Shown: positions 1 to 9,783, counted from the stretch's first letter. The stretch: 64,000 nucleotides of DNA from Prevotella sp. (GCA_016291495.1 JAEEXI010000001.1:1-64000), one strand, 5' to 3'. Made by a program: numbers and translations. Notes: a model not told the origin generated them from the letters alone.

Positions 1-368
<368 letters not shown>

Positions 369-502
369 GCAGTGCAATGCTTAATTCATCATGCTTAATG
401 CTTAATGAGTTGGGCTTGCGTCAAGTCATATTTTCAGGTGTTGGACACAGTAGGGTCCGATCGCAGCTTGCTTGTGGAGATTGTCACCTATACGGTGCAT
501 TT

Positions 503-537
503 CATAATTATGCATTAAGCATTATGAATTATGCATT
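503..537. repeat. Palindromic TTAATGC/ATTATGC repeat in the 23S-5S spacer
   Basis: The 180-nt spacer between 23S and 5S holds no tRNA. It carries a self-complementary run built from CATAATTATGCATT and its inverse, and a related TGCTTAATGCTTAATGAG stretch at about 391-409. Closely similar units recur near 3285-3320, 8768-8808, 22164-22211 and 22655-22690, so this is a dispersed family of short intergenic repeats that has entered the rRNA operon spacer. Confidence 0.6.
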
Positions 538-548
538 CGAAGAATTAT

Positions 549-660
<112 letters not shown>

Positions 661-670
661 TTCAAAGAGA

Positions 671-706
671 GAAGCCCTGAGTCAGCAATGACCCGGGGCT
701 TCTTTT
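671..706 (+). terminator. rRNA operon terminator
   Basis: GAAGCCC ... GGGGCTTC forms a stem around a loop containing GTCAGCAATG, followed by TTTTG. It sits 10 nt after the 5S gene. The same 34 bases occur again at about 8592-8625 behind a copy of the 5S tail. Confidence 0.9.
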
Positions 707-712
707 GTTGTA

Positions 713-895
713 TTATAGGTTCAATAAATTCTCAATGTCGTTGAACTTGTCTGTCTGAAGGAATGGTGACAGAGCATCACCTGTATTTGTGCCGGAGTCG
801 TAGGGTACGTCGATATTTGGCGATCCACTGAGTAATGTGACGTGTGAAATATTGACGACGTGACAGACTGGTGATATGTATGTTTTCTTTCTCAT
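713..895 (-). CDS. Small Bacteroidales protein (KKxYxxP type)
   Basis: This 60-aa protein starts MRKKTYISPVCHVV and has TLLSGSP in the middle. The pattern of a basic start, an aromatic-x-x-Pro and a later Leu-Leu/Ser-Gly segment is common in very small Bacteroidales proteins that sit at the end of operons for surface proteins. It is the last gene of the minus-strand operon, 15 nt behind the GLUG/LRR protein gene, and stops just before the rRNA terminator. A similar 40-aa protein ends the second surface operon at 37579-37701, which supports it as a real gene. Function is unknown. It could act during export or be a cleaved leader-like peptide, but nothing in the sequence proves this. Confidence 0.6.
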   Translation of the reverse strand: MRKKTYISPVCHVVNISHVTLLSGSPNIDVPYDSGTNTGDALSPFLQTDKFNDIENLLNL

Positions 896-910
896 AATTG
901 TAGTCTTTTA

Positions 911-3280
911 CTAGATGATTACCTTTTTGCCATTCACGATATACATAATCCCCTTCCGCATGGACGATGGGTCAATGCGGATGCCCTGCATAGTGTAAAC
1001 TCGTATTTCGTCTGTGAGTGACGACTTGACGGTATAGGGATTGATTTTGGTGGTTCCGTCACCGAAGTTGGCGAACAGGCGGGCTTCTGCAGGAAGATCG
1101 CTGCTGGCAATCCATGCGATGTATGATGGCAGGACTTTGTTCTTGGGGTGATACAAATAGAACCCCAGATTGTCGTAGGTGTTATCGCCATTGGGACGTC
1201 CTAACGTGAGGAAGTTGCTCATCATCTCGGAGTCGGTCATGGTATGTCCTCCCGGGTCTACACTACCTTTGAAGAGGTTGTTCTCGTAGTCGGTGGCGGC
1301 ACCGTAGTTGTCGCCAGTATATCGGGAAAGGTATAGGGGGCCTGTTTCTTTGTATGTAAGTAGAACGGGGGTAAATGGAGGAACAATCTGTGTGCCAAGT
1401 TTTTCTAGGGTGACGTTGTTATCGCCGAGTGATTGCGCCCACCAAGCCGTCACACCCTCGGGCAGTTCTACTGGATAGCCGAGCATCAGCGTGGACATAC
1501 CGCCAGGATTGCGGTTGACGGGGAAGTAGGTGAACATATGGTTGGGGACGTCCTGATAGTCGGAGTAGAACAGGTTCCAATAGTCAGCGTTGCTGTAGCC
1601 GTAGCCTCCAGTGGCCTGATAGCCCAGGAAGAGCTGATCCTGCGTGCCGTCCTTGATGAAAATGTCGAGGTCTTCTGGACAGCCGTCGAATGCATGTTCG
1701 CCCTTCAGTTTAAGGACTGGCGGGCGGTTCTCACCGTCATCCACCTCGCGACCTGCCTCTACCCAAGTGTCCACATAGAGCTTCTTCAGTCCCGTCATAT
1801 TCTCAAAGGCATAGTCGGCAATGCTGTCGGCATACTCTTGATGAATGGTGAGTGTGGTGGGCGACTTGATCGCCGTGAGCAGTAAGCGGCGATTCATGTC
1901 GTAGAGGGCATTGTCCTTCATGGCGCATCCAGAGAGGTCGTTGCTGAGCACTATGGCCTGCTGCACGTTGTGGCGCTGCGGATAGGCTATGCTGTCGATT
2001 GTTTCAGGAAGCGACACTCCATTCACTGCTCTAAGTTTTTCGAAAGCGTTGGCGCCGAGAGCGGTGTTGGTGAGCGGAATAGGGCTGAAATAGGATTGCT
2101 GGTTGCTGTTGACGATAAAGTCGTCGTAGGCCGCAGCACCGATGACTTTCTCTAGGACTACGTTGGCAGAGGTGACCTCCGTCCATTTGATAATGTCTCC
2201 TTCCACATTCTTCATCCTCTCCACCTCCGTCTTGCTTCTCACACTGAGGTAGCCAGGGAGGTCGATAGCCTCGTAATTGTCTATGTGGCCCACATTCGTC
2301 GTGTAGAACGAGTCGCCTGGATTATAGCGCAAGAACACCTTCAGCTCGGGATAACCGTTAAGAGGATAGACCCACTCGGCATCGTCTGCACCGAAGAGCA
2401 TGGGGGCTTTCAGCTCCTCCTCGGTGCAGGCCGTACCGCCGCCACCATCGACGCCGTCGTCGTGATTCAGATAGAAGCAATTAGCCACCTTTTGTCCGTT
2501 AATCTCACCGACAATGTAGCGGTAGTCTTCGTGGTGACCGATGACCTTGCCGGTGAAGTAGCAATGGTGCACCTTGGAACCGTCGCCGCCGCTCTCCATC
2601 TTGCCGACGATGCCGCCTATCTGGCTTCTGCCCTCCACGGAGCCGTCGGTGTAGCAATATTCAATCTCGTTACAGTCGTTGGCCACATAGCCGCAGAAAG
2701 TGCCAATCTCATCGCCGTCATTGACATCCATCGCCTTCACCGTGCAGTTGACCACTGCGCAGTGGGAGATGAGACTGTGGTTATCCATCCTGCCACAGAG
2801 GGCACCCACATGCTCGTTGCCGCCGTCGCCGGCAACGATGGTGACATTCTCCAACCTGAGGTTCACAATATCACCGCCGCATATCCATCCGAAGAGTCCG
2901 CGGTTGTCCACGCCGCCGTCGATATAGATATTCTTGATGGTGTGGCCCTGCCCGTCAAAGCGGCCGGCAAAGCGGTGGCTGTCAGTCCAGCCGATGGTCC
3001 AGGGCTGGATGTTGTTGTTGTTCAGGTCGATGTCGTTCATCAGGTAGATGGTCCAATCGTCGTAACTGTGGTGTCCGTTCTCAAAGTCCTCCGCCTTGTG
3101 GTGGAGGGCAATGAACTGGCCGGGCGTATAAATGTAGATGGTCTTGGTGTCATTATACGCCTTGAAATCCTCTATATTGCCGTCCCATATATACTTGGGA
3201 TCGGTGATGTCCACTGCTCCGACCGACACAAACGCCAAAGCTGTCATTAGGAATGTCAATATATTCTTTTTCATAATCAT
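911..3280 (-). CDS. Secreted GLUG / BspA-like LRR surface protein
   Basis: This 789-aa protein begins with a signal peptide (MIMKKN, then a hydrophobic run to about residue 22; the second Met at 3274 is an equally good start). Residues about 100-290 carry GLUG-type repeats: FDGQGHTIKNIYIDGG, GLFGW, GALCGRM, GGIVGKM. Residues about 400-560 contain BspA-type leucine-rich elements such as LPETIDSI and SIADYAFENMTGLKKLYV. The last 35 residues (VYTMQGIRI ... GIMYIVNGKKVII) look like the short C-terminal tail found on many type IX or surface-sorted Prevotella proteins. It is the second gene of a three-gene minus-strand operon. A role as a cell-surface adhesin or binding protein is an inference from the repeats. 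No catalytic motif is seen. Confidence 0.75.
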   Translation of the reverse strand: MIMKKNILTFLMTALAFVSVGAVDITDPKYIWDGNIEDFKAYNDTKTIYIYTPGQFIALHHKAEDFENGHHSYDDWTIYLMNDIDLNNNNIQPWTIGWTDSHRFAGRFDGQGHTIKNIYIDGGVDNRGLFGWICGGDIVNLRLENVTIVAGDGGNEHVGALCGRMDNHSLISHCAVVNCTVKAMDVNDGDEIGTFCGYVANDCNEIEYCYTDGSVEGRSQIGGIVGKMESGGDGSKVHHCYFTGKVIGHHEDYRYIVGEINGQKVANCFYLNHDDGVDGGGGTACTEEELKAPMLFGADDAEWVYPLNGYPELKVFLRYNPGDSFYTTNVGHIDNYEAIDLPGYLSVRSKTEVERMKNVEGDIIKWTEVTSANVVLEKVIGAAAYDDFIVNSNQQSYFSPIPLTNTALGANAFEKLRAVNGVSLPETIDSIAYPQRHNVQQAIVLSNDLSGCAMKDNALYDMNRRLLLTAIKSPTTLTIHQEYADSIADYAFENMTGLKKLYVDTWVEAGREVDDGENRPPVLKLKGEHAFDGCPEDLDIFIKDGTQDQLFLGYQATGGYGYSNADYWNLFYSDYQDVPNHMFTYFPVNRNPGGMSTLMLGYPVELPEGVTAWWAQSLGDNNVTLEKLGTQIVPPFTPVLLTYKETGPLYLSRYTGDNYGAATDYENNLFKGSVDPGGHTMTDSEMMSNFLTLGRPNGDNTYDNLGFYLYHPKNKVLPSYIAWIASSDLPAEARLFANFGDGTTKINPYTVKSSLTDEIRVYTMQGIRIDPSSMRKGIMYIVNGKKVII

Positions 3281-3321
3281 CAGTCTTTAATCATTAATCA
3301 TTAACCATGAACCCTGAACCA

Positions 3322-6300
3322 TTAGTACGCAAACTTCACCGTCTCGTCGCCTGAGGATATCAGTCCTACGCCGCTGTGTTGCATCACGGGGAAGACAGCC
3401 TTGCCGTCATCGCCGGCAGTCTTGCGAGCCAGCACGGTGCCGTTGGCTTGGTAGAGACGCACCTGCTCACCGGCCTTCACGCCGCTCACCACCAAAAGGT
3501 CGCCGCTACGACTGACGTGCATCCGGGAGGTCTTGTCGTCGTTGTTGAAGACGCGATCCACAGACACCACCTCTGACGAAGGATAGAGCGTCACCACGCC
3601 GCTGTTGTCGCTGCCGCAGAAGGTGCCTCCCCTGAGTCCCACGTATACGTCTATGAGAGGAACTTTGTAGGCCAGTGTGGCACCGACATACATCTTCTCC
3701 TTCTCGGTGACACCGGGCACCTTGAGCGTGACGTAACCAGCACGGTAGCTGCCGCAGTCGAACATGTAGCCGTCGCACTTGTTGTCGTCCTCCAGGTTGC
3801 AGAGCAGTGTCTTGGTACCATACTTGATGTGGTCGTTGCCCCTCGTGTTGTAAACGATAGAGCCGTAGGAAGTATCCTTCAGGCCCACGATGATGGCAAA
3901 TTTCTTTGGCAGGCGGCGGCGGGAGTAGTTGCGCACGCAGATGGTGATGTAGTTGTCGCCGTTCTTGTCCACCCTCTGAGCCACCACGAAGCACTTCAGC
4001 TTCGGTTTGTAGGGGAAGAATAGGGCAGTGTTCTGCTCGCGGATGTTCTGACCCCGCTGACCGGTTGCAGCCATTGCCCTGGATGAACTATTAGATATCT
4101 CCTCCTTGTCGTTGAGACCGAGCACATCGTCGTACTCCACCGTCATTTTGGTGTCAATGCCGGCGCCCATAGTATAAGGTATATTAACGCGCTCCGGTAC
4201 GGATTGGCCGGCAGCGACGGTCATATTGAGCGGATAGGTCTTGTCATTGCCCACTGTCAGCACACAGTTCTTGATGGTCGAGGTGCCGTAGTTGGTGACG
4301 GTGACGAGCAGCGTGATCAAATCCTTGTGGCTCTGGAAGCCCTGATTCTCTTCGGGGTCGAAGTCAACGGTGTAGGCAAAGGCGTTGCCGAAGTAAACCG
4401 CTTTGCGGTTGAGCTGGGTGTTGCCCTCCTGGTCGGTTCCCACAAAGCATACGTCAATCTTCTCCTTGGTCATGTAGCCATCGAACTTGTGGATGATGCC
4501 GTTCGCCTCCGTCTGCACAGCGGTGACAGGTGTACCCAGATGGAAGCTGCCGTCTTGGTTGGGCACCAGACGCGAAGCACGGATACACATACGCACGGTG
4601 TCGTTGTCGAGAACCTGTTCACGCCATAGCAGCGCCACATTGTTCAGCGACTTGGCCTCCATGTCGGGTACTATGATGAACTCGTCGATGTTGGAGCCGC
4701 TCATGATGAGTGAGGAGTTGATGCCTTTCTTTTCCTTACCGTCAATGCCGAAGCTCTTGATGCGTACGCACATCTCGTTCTTGGTGCTGTCAGCTATCGT
4801 CATCCAGCTCACCAAGTTGTAGTCGCCCACACGGTGCATGCCCACGGACCCTACGATGTCGTCCATGGTCTGCCTCGTAACTGTATTATTGCCGTCCACC
4901 ATGATGCCGACGTTCTCATACTGAACGCTGGAGATACTTCTGCGCGCCACGATGAAGGCCGAAGTGCCGTCGTAGGCGACGCGGTAGTCCTTCAGGCAGA
5001 AGTCCTCGTTGAGCTCCGCCAGCTTCACGGGCTCCGACCATGTCTCATTGCCGTCGAAGCGCGACATCATCAGATGGCCGTTCATCATGAGGTCGGACAG
5101 CTGCACGGTGTCTCCTTCCTGCACCCAGCTGCCCTTCTTTATGGTGCCCTCCTGCCAGATGACTATAGCCTTGCCATCGTCGGCCATAGCCAGACGCGGC
5201 CTGTAGGAAGCGGTCTCGGGAGAACTGTAAATAGGTTTGGGCTGGTACCACTTGGTACCGGCGTTCTTCTTGGTGTAGTAGAGGTCATAGACGCGGCTGA
5301 CCTGGTTCACCGTCACGTCGAGCGTCAGCGAATCCTCGAGCTGCTCCTTGGAGACCGTCGCAGTAGCCTGCTCCATCACCGCCAGGTCAAGACCGGGCAC
5401 TGAGGCTGCATCGTAGTCGCTGCATCCGCCCGTACGCCAGTCGGAGATGATGGAGGGGTTGCCCAGAGAGGCCACCTCAACCGTCGTCTTGTTTGGGTCA
5501 TCGGGATCGCCCTGGTTGCCCTGATAGATGATGCTTTCACCGCCTGAGATGAACTTCACCGGCATTTCTATGTCGGCATGACTGCTTACTGCATCGCCTG
5601 GAAGAGCGGCGGCGCGAGCCTTATTCGCGTCGGGATCGGCATCATCGCTCAGGTAGTAGGCAAAATTCTTGTGGAAGGGGTTCGAGAAGTCTGTCGGCGT
5701 GAGGAGATGCTCATTGCCACCTTCCCAACCATAACTCTGTTGGTGTACTTTCCAGAAGAAAAGCTTCACCCAGTATTTGGCACTCGCATCAGCAAACCAG
5801 TTCCAGGCACTGCCCGAGAATTCGTTCTGGAAATCCAATCGGGAGCCTAGGGCATACTTGAAGCCAGCGCCGGCACCCGCCTTCAGTTCGAAACCAACGT
5901 CGCCAAATACTGGAATCAGGGTGGGAAAAGGAATAGCAGCCGGCACCGCCACGATATATGGTACTTCGGTCCCAGTGGAGCCGTTGATGCTTGCCTGGCC
6001 GAAGAACTTGAAGGCCAAGGCGTGGTTCTTCAGCGGGTCGGGGAGATTCAGCGTGTTTTGGAAAGAATAGAGCCCCGTGTTAACACTGACATTCACGGCT
6101 GCGTGGGTTTGCACCCTCGGAACGTAAAAGTCGACGAGATCTTTCACCTTCGGTAGATTCGCTATAGCGTTAAATTTCTTGACAATATCGGGCATGCCCT
6201 TTATTTTGCTGAGGGTTTGGAGCAATTCTCTGAAATCGAGGGTGAAGTTAGCACTCGCCGTAGCCTCTGCACGCAAGCCGACCTCATCGACGTACTTCAT

Positions 6301-8463
6301 GCCGCGGAACCACCGCTTCCAGTCGTTGCCCTCCAACGACAGCGGAAGGGAGAACTTACTATACAACTCCGCATAGGCACTATACTGCAGGTCGCCCACA
6401 GGTCTCGATATCTCATCTCTAGCAGACCCTCTCTGCAGATACATCAGGTTGGCCGATAAGTCTTGATTCTCGAAATCGTATTCATCGGCCTTTTTCAACT
6501 GCAACTTGCTCGATTCCATCTCGTTAGGCCAGCATCTGCTCCTTGTTTCGATTAAGTCGTACTTTTCTTCGGTGCCGACGCCGAGGGTCAGCGTCGTCTG
6601 AAGCTTCTTGGTCTTGAAGAAATCGAGTTCGAGATCGATGCGGGCGTAGAACGGCTTCTTCATGGGAACGTTGAAGGTCAACTGAGGATAGGCGGCTGGC
6701 GCCATTTCTTTCGTCCAGTCTTCTGCCGCCTTTTGCGCTTCGTCTCCCTGGAGGCGCTCCGCAGCGTTAGCGAGGGCGTCAGCCTTCATCTTTTCCAGGT
6801 CGAGATACTTGTTGTAGAGGATGGGCAGAACGCGTACCGAGTCGCCGGCAAAGGCAACAGTGGGACGGCCTGAGGTGTTGATGTCGAGATATCCGTTCAG
6901 ATTAAACCTCGTGATCCAGTATTTGTAGTCGAAGAGTGGGCTGGTGATAGGCCTCGTGTCGCCGGGGAGGTTATCATTGAGTATGGCATTCTCCTCTGCG
7001 GCGTTCTTCACCTTCATGAGCGTGATGGCAGCGGAGGTTTCATAGGTTTTGGGTGCGACGATGGCCACCTCCATCCGGGCGAAGCGATAATACATTTTGT
7101 CGTCTGCCAGCTTCATAGTGTCCTTGTGTGAGGCATACTCGTCGTAGTAAACCGTCTCGGTGGTCTGAACGGGCAGGATGTCCGAAGATTGTATGCTGCT
7201 CACGTAGAAGTCGCCGCGCCGGTCGAGCGTAGGCGTCAGCGTCGAGAGTATCGACGAAGTCACCTTGGGCGAAGTGACGGGTTCGGGGATGCTCTCCAGG
7301 AAGATCTCCACCTCCTCCCTGTCGCTGTCGATGATGCCCGTCGCATGGTTGTATGAGCCGGGATACATGCAGAGCTTCGGCAGGAAGCCGTCGCGGTAGC
7401 ACTCTATGGTGGCGGGCTCGCCTTCAGTGAGCACATACAGACGGCCCGTCATGGGATCCTTGCCCCACATGAGCAGCTGCTCGCCAATCGGCGTGTTGAT
7501 TGTGTCGGAGCGCACGGCGTGCATTGTCAGGTCGTCCGTATCGTAATAAGGCTCGTTATCACAGAAGAGATGCACCCACAGTGTGTCGTGATATGAGAAG
7601 AGTCGCGAATCCAAATAGGTAGGGTTCGGTGCTTCCAGATGCTTGTGCTTGTTATAAGGCATACTCGCACCCGTCGATACCGACACAGTGTTGTCACTCA
7701 CATGGGTCACCGCGTCCCTGGCCCACCATTCGTGGTCGAGCTTGATGCGCTTGAAGCCGTTGGCCATCAGGTAGGCTTCCACCAGGTCGCCGCCGTCGTA
7801 GTCGTAGAAGGTGTAGAGCTTGTCAATCTGCAGACTGTTGATGTATGTCGTGTCGCTCACCTGCGTGTCGCTGTTGTAGCGAATCAGCTGCAGGGTATAG
7901 TCGCCATCGACGATGCGGCTCTTGTCGAGCATCACCGAACGCACGGAGGCCGAACCATAGCTGTGGCTCTTGAAAGTGTAGGTCTTCGCCGTCTCCTCAC
8001 CCTGACCCTGCGGCCATATCTTCACCTCGATCTGGTTCTCGGTGATGGGCGGCATGATGTAGGCGTAGTTATTGGCGGAGAATACCTTCGATGTGTTCTG
8101 CGAGGCGTCTGTCGTGTTCCTGACACAGGTCACGCGGATGTGGAAAGGCCGGTTGCCCTGAGCCTTGTCCAGACGCAAGACGATATACTGATTGTCGCGG
8201 GCGTCGTAGATCTGCTTGTAGAAGCCCACGGTGTCCTTCGGAGCAGGGTCGCGGAAGACCGCCTTGAGAGCATCCATCTCGGCACCGTTGTCCTGTATGC
8301 CGTGATCAATCTCCTGCCATTGGAACTGGCTCATGTCCGCCCATGAGTCAAGTTGACCTAGGTTGACGGCTCGCTCCACGATGAAATCGTCTGCCCATAC
8401 TGCCTCGCTACCTGACAGTAGCAAAAATAATGTCGTTAATGCGGTTACTAGTAATTGTTTCAT
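3322..8463 (-). CDS. Giant secreted surface protein (1713 aa)
   Basis: The protein has a clear signal peptide (MKQLLVTALTTLFLLLSGSEAVWA). The rest is beta-rich without a family I can name with confidence. A glycine-rich stretch near residues 850-880 (ELKAGAGAGFKYALGS) resembles one in the 3299-aa protein at 25686. A segment at about 1130-1250 (SYRPRLAMADDGKAIVIW) looks like a propeller-type repeat. A CARDB-like Ig fold lies at about 1370-1460 (LITLLVTVTNYGTSTIKN). The end (VRLYQANGTVL ... VKFAY) is a degenerate secreted-protein C-terminal domain. It is the first gene of the minus-strand operon and has its own promoter at 8480-8487. Its pairing with a GLUG protein and a tiny protein is repeated at 25686-37701. 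Function is unknown; a surface location is likely. Confidence 0.7.
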   Translation of the reverse strand: MKQLLVTALTTLFLLLSGSEAVWADDFIVERAVNLGQLDSWADMSQFQWQEIDHGIQDNGAEMDALKAVFRDPAPKDTVGFYKQIYDARDNQYIVLRLDKAQGNRPFHIRVTCVRNTTDASQNTSKVFSANNYAYIMPPITENQIEVKIWPQGQGEETAKTYTFKSHSYGSASVRSVMLDKSRIVDGDYTLQLIRYNSDTQVSDTTYINSLQIDKLYTFYDYDGGDLVEAYLMANGFKRIKLDHEWWARDAVTHVSDNTVSVSTGASMPYNKHKHLEAPNPTYLDSRLFSYHDTLWVHLFCDNEPYYDTDDLTMHAVRSDTINTPIGEQLLMWGKDPMTGRLYVLTEGEPATIECYRDGFLPKLCMYPGSYNHATGIIDSDREEVEIFLESIPEPVTSPKVTSSILSTLTPTLDRRGDFYVSSIQSSDILPVQTTETVYYDEYASHKDTMKLADDKMYYRFARMEVAIVAPKTYETSAAITLMKVKNAAEENAILNDNLPGDTRPITSPLFDYKYWITRFNLNGYLDINTSGRPTVAFAGDSVRVLPILYNKYLDLEKMKADALANAAERLQGDEAQKAAEDWTKEMAPAAYPQLTFNVPMKKPFYARIDLELDFFKTKKLQTTLTLGVGTEEKYDLIETRSRCWPNEMESSKLQLKKADEYDFENQDLSANLMYLQRGSARDEISRPVGDLQYSAYAELYSKFSLPLSLEGNDWKRWFRGMKYVDEVGLRAEATASANFTLDFRELLQTLSKIKGMPDIVKKFNAIANLPKVKDLVDFYVPRVQTHAAVNVSVNTGLYSFQNTLNLPDPLKNHALAFKFFGQASINGSTGTEVPYIVAVPAAIPFPTLIPVFGDVGFELKAGAGAGFKYALGSRLDFQNEFSGSAWNWFADASAKYWVKLFFWKVHQQSYGWEGGNEHLLTPTDFSNPFHKNFAYYLSDDADPDANKARAAALPGDAVSSHADIEMPVKFISGGESIIYQGNQGDPDDPNKTTVEVASLGNPSIISDWRTGGCSDYDAASVPGLDLAVMEQATATVSKEQLEDSLTLDVTVNQVSRVYDLYYTKKNAGTKWYQPKPIYSSPETASYRPRLAMADDGKAIVIWQEGTIKKGSWVQEGDTVQLSDLMMNGHLMMSRFDGNETWSEPVKLAELNEDFCLKDYRVAYDGTSAFIVARRSISSVQYENVGIMVDGNNTVTRQTMDDIVGSVGMHRVGDYNLVSWMTIADSTKNEMCVRIKSFGIDGKEKKGINSSLIMSGSNIDEFIIVPDMEAKSLNNVALLWREQVLDNDTVRMCIRASRLVPNQDGSFHLGTPVTAVQTEANGIIHKFDGYMTKEKIDVCFVGTDQEGNTQLNRKAVYFGNAFAYTVDFDPEENQGFQSHKDLITLLVTVTNYGTSTIKNCVLTVGNDKTYPLNMTVAAGQSVPERVNIPYTMGAGIDTKMTVEYDDVLGLNDKEEISNSSSRAMAATGQRGQNIREQNTALFFPYKPKLKCFVVAQRVDKNGDNYITICVRNYSRRRLPKKFAIIVGLKDTSYGSIVYNTRGNDHIKYGTKTLLCNLEDDNKCDGYMFDCGSYRAGYVTLKVPGVTEKEKMYVGATLAYKVPLIDVYVGLRGGTFCGSDNSGVVTLYPSSEVVSVDRVFNNDDKTSRMHVSRSGDLLVVSGVKAGEQVRLYQANGTVLARKTAGDDGKAVFPVMQHSGVGLISSGDETVKFAY

Positions 8464-8479
8464 AAGGATTCAAATTTTA

Positions 8480-8487
8480 CAAATATA
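8480..8487 (-). promoter_or_regulatory. -7 box for the minus-strand surface operon
   Basis: Read on the minus strand this is TATATTTG, a match to the Bacteroidetes -7 consensus TAnnTTTG, 16 nt before the ATG of the 1713-aa gene. A clear -33 TTTG is not seen. Confidence 0.55.
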
Positions 8488-8567
8488 GGAAGAATTTTTA
8501 TTTAATTGTTTTTGTGGTGGGTTAATCTTTGTTAATTGTGGCAAAAAGTGTTACACATAATGATAGT

Positions 8568-8625
8568 GGAGGCCGCCACTTTTTCTGAAGCGAAGCCCTG
8601 AGTCAGCAATGACCCGGGGCTTCTT
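8568..8625 (+). repeat. Duplicate of 5S rRNA tail plus rRNA terminator
   Basis: GGAGGCCGCCACTTTT, the last bases of the 5S gene and its flank (645-662), recurs here. After a short spacer (CTGAAGC) comes the same terminator as at 671-704, GAAGCCCTGAGTCAGCAATG onward, identical through the stem and followed by TTCGTTTTT. The rest of the 5S gene is absent. The two copies bracket the minus-strand surface operon, which suggests the operon was inserted at, or recombined through, an rRNA operon end. Confidence 0.85.
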
Positions 8626-8648
8626 CGTTTTTGTCACCTCAGACTTCG

Positions 8649-8756
8649 TCAGAACGGTCCGTGTCCCATGCAACTAGTCGTTGTGATGGCGGTTAGAAAG
8701 GCTGTGAGGGCGGCTACTACAACCTTCACCGCTACCTCAATGAAACGCTTTTTCAT
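8649..8756 (-). CDS. Smalltalk-type micro-protein
   Basis: This 35-aa reading frame starts MKKRFIEVAVKVVVAA, continues as one hydrophobic segment and ends with TTTSCM plus a short tail. Size, single hydrophobic helix and the TSCM end match the Bacteroidales smalltalk protein family, whose genes usually lie next to an HU-type DNA-binding protein gene, as here (200 nt downstream of the HU gene on the same strand). The Cys sits in a lipobox-like position, but the protein is too short for a normal lipoprotein. Function of the family is not known. The recognition rests on pattern and neighbourhood. Confidence 0.75.
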   Translation of the reverse strand: MKKRFIEVAVKVVVAALTAFLTAITTTSCMGHGPF

Positions 8757-8767
8757 AATGCGAATTT

Positions 8768-8872
8768 TCAATGCTTAATTCTTAATTCTTAATGCTTAAT
8801 GCTTAATTTTTTTCAACACAGAGACACAGAGTTTAAAAGATTAAGTCCTCTGTCCCTCCGTATCTCTGTGTT
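8768..8872. repeat. CTTAATG repeat run and AACACAGAGA hairpin
   Basis: A run of TGCTTAATTCTTAATTCTTA units (8771-8808) is followed by an inverted repeat: AACACAGAGA at 8815-8824 and TCTCTGTGTT at 8863-8872. Both are typical short dispersed repeats of Prevotella intergenic DNA. No gene is visible in 8757-8955. Confidence 0.6.
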
Positions 8873-8879
8873 TAGATTC

Positions 8880-8950
8880 ACTGGCGAAGCCAGATTCTTC
8901 ACTCTTCACTCAATAGCGGTAGCAAATTATTCACTATTCACTATTCACTT
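8880..8950. repeat. CTGGCGAAGCCAG dispersed repeat
   Basis: The palindrome-like CTGGCGAAGCCAG is followed by ATTCTTCACTCTTCACTC, a GGTAGCAAATTATTCAC segment and further TTCACT units. Reverse-complement versions recur at 25495-25590, and the AGTGAAGAATTTGCTACCGC part recurs inside the pseudouridine synthase gene at about 38090-38130. Confidence 0.65.
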
Positions 8951-8955
8951 TTCCC

Positions 8956-9555
8956 TTAATTAGGATCACTTCCGCCTCCGGTGTTACCACCTCCGTTGTC
9001 ACCACCTTGGTTCGTGCCTCCGTTGTTAGTACCTCCACCGGTGTTGGTGTTAGTACCCTCCCCATTGGGGGAGTTAGGAGAGGGGTTACTGGTCTCGTTG
9101 TCCTCCACCGTACCGTCGTCGGCGCTGGTCACTCGGCGCACCTCTTCGCCGTTGCGGTCGTAGCAGGTGATGACGATGCTGGTGTTCTTCAGCTCGTCCT
9201 TCAGGTCCACGTCGGGAGTGAAGATGATGCGACGGCTGGTAATCAGCGAGGTCTTCACCTTGTTCACGTCCTCCACCGACTTCGAGCGCAGTCCGAATCG
9301 CATGGTGCCCAGTCCGGGCAGTGCCACGCTGTGGCCCTCGGTAGCCCATGCCTTAATCACCTCACCGGCTGCATCCCAGCAGGCCTGCATCACACCCTGA
9401 CTCACGCCGCTGCGCAGGGCAGCCTCCTTGATCACCTTCTTCTGGTTCAGGCTCGAATACTGTTCAGGCGACATCACGTAGCGATAAACGCCAGGATCAT
9501 TCTCATCCTTCGTGAACTTCAGCTTCTTCTCAATTGCTTTAACTTTCATTGTCAT
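8956..9555 (-). CDS. HU-HIG family DNA-binding protein
   Basis: This 199-aa protein has an HU-like DNA-binding region at about residues 3-125 (MKVKAIEKKLKF, YVMSPEQYSSLNQKKVIK, GVMQACWDAAGEVIKAW, GLGTMRFGLRSKSVEDV) and then a low-complexity tail rich in Gly, Asn and Thr (residues about 150-199). This is the HU-HIG arrangement (HU domain fused to a Gly-rich motif) common in Bacteroidales. Family members bind DNA; the cellular role is not established. The tail contains NPSPNSPNGEG, encoded by a REP-like palindrome (CTCCCCATTGGGGGAG) that has entered the reading frame. The smalltalk gene lies downstream. In related genomes the divergent neighbour is often a BT4734-type gene; here that gene is 13 kb away at 22697. 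Confidence 0.85.
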   Translation of the reverse strand: MTMKVKAIEKKLKFTKDENDPGVYRYVMSPEQYSSLNQKKVIKEAALRSGVSQGVMQACWDAAGEVIKAWATEGHSVALPGLGTMRFGLRSKSVEDVNKVKTSLITSRRIIFTPDVDLKDELKNTSIVITCYDRNGEEVRRVTSADDGTVEDNETSNPSPNSPNGEGTNTNTGGGTNNGGTNQGGDNGGGNTGGGSDPN

Positions 9556-9624
9556 AGTTTTAATCTCCTCTTAGTTTAGTTTTTAATTAGTTTGTAAATA
9601 ATTTTCTTTACCATTCCCTTATCT

Positions 9625-9640
9625 CCCTCCCTTGGGAGGG
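9625..9640. repeat. REP-like palindrome
   Basis: CCCTCC CTT GGGAGGG, followed by TCGGGATGGGG, lies in the 5' leader of the HU-HIG gene. It is a variant of the palindrome found in frame in that gene's 3' end (about 9056-9090). Confidence 0.5.
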
Positions 9641-9751
9641 TCGGGATGGGGTCGTCGGATTTTTACGCGCTGGGCAGAGCGAAAATTCTGGTGCACCTGA
9701 AAACAATTTTTTCCGCCTTGCGCGCTCAATTCCATCTTTTCATCGACAATG

Positions 9752-9783
9752 CAAAGGTAATAAAATTTCAAAGTCTTTGCAAA
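9752..9783 (-). promoter_or_regulatory. Promoter of the HU-HIG gene
   Basis: On the minus strand TTTG is followed after 20 nt by TACCTTTG, close to the Bacteroidetes consensus. It would start an mRNA with a leader of about 190 nt before the HU-HIG start codon, which includes the REP-like palindrome. Confidence 0.6.

Noticed and set aside
8480..8625. A second full 5S rRNA gene
   Set aside because: Only the last 13-16 bases of 5S are present, without the conserved loop sequences.
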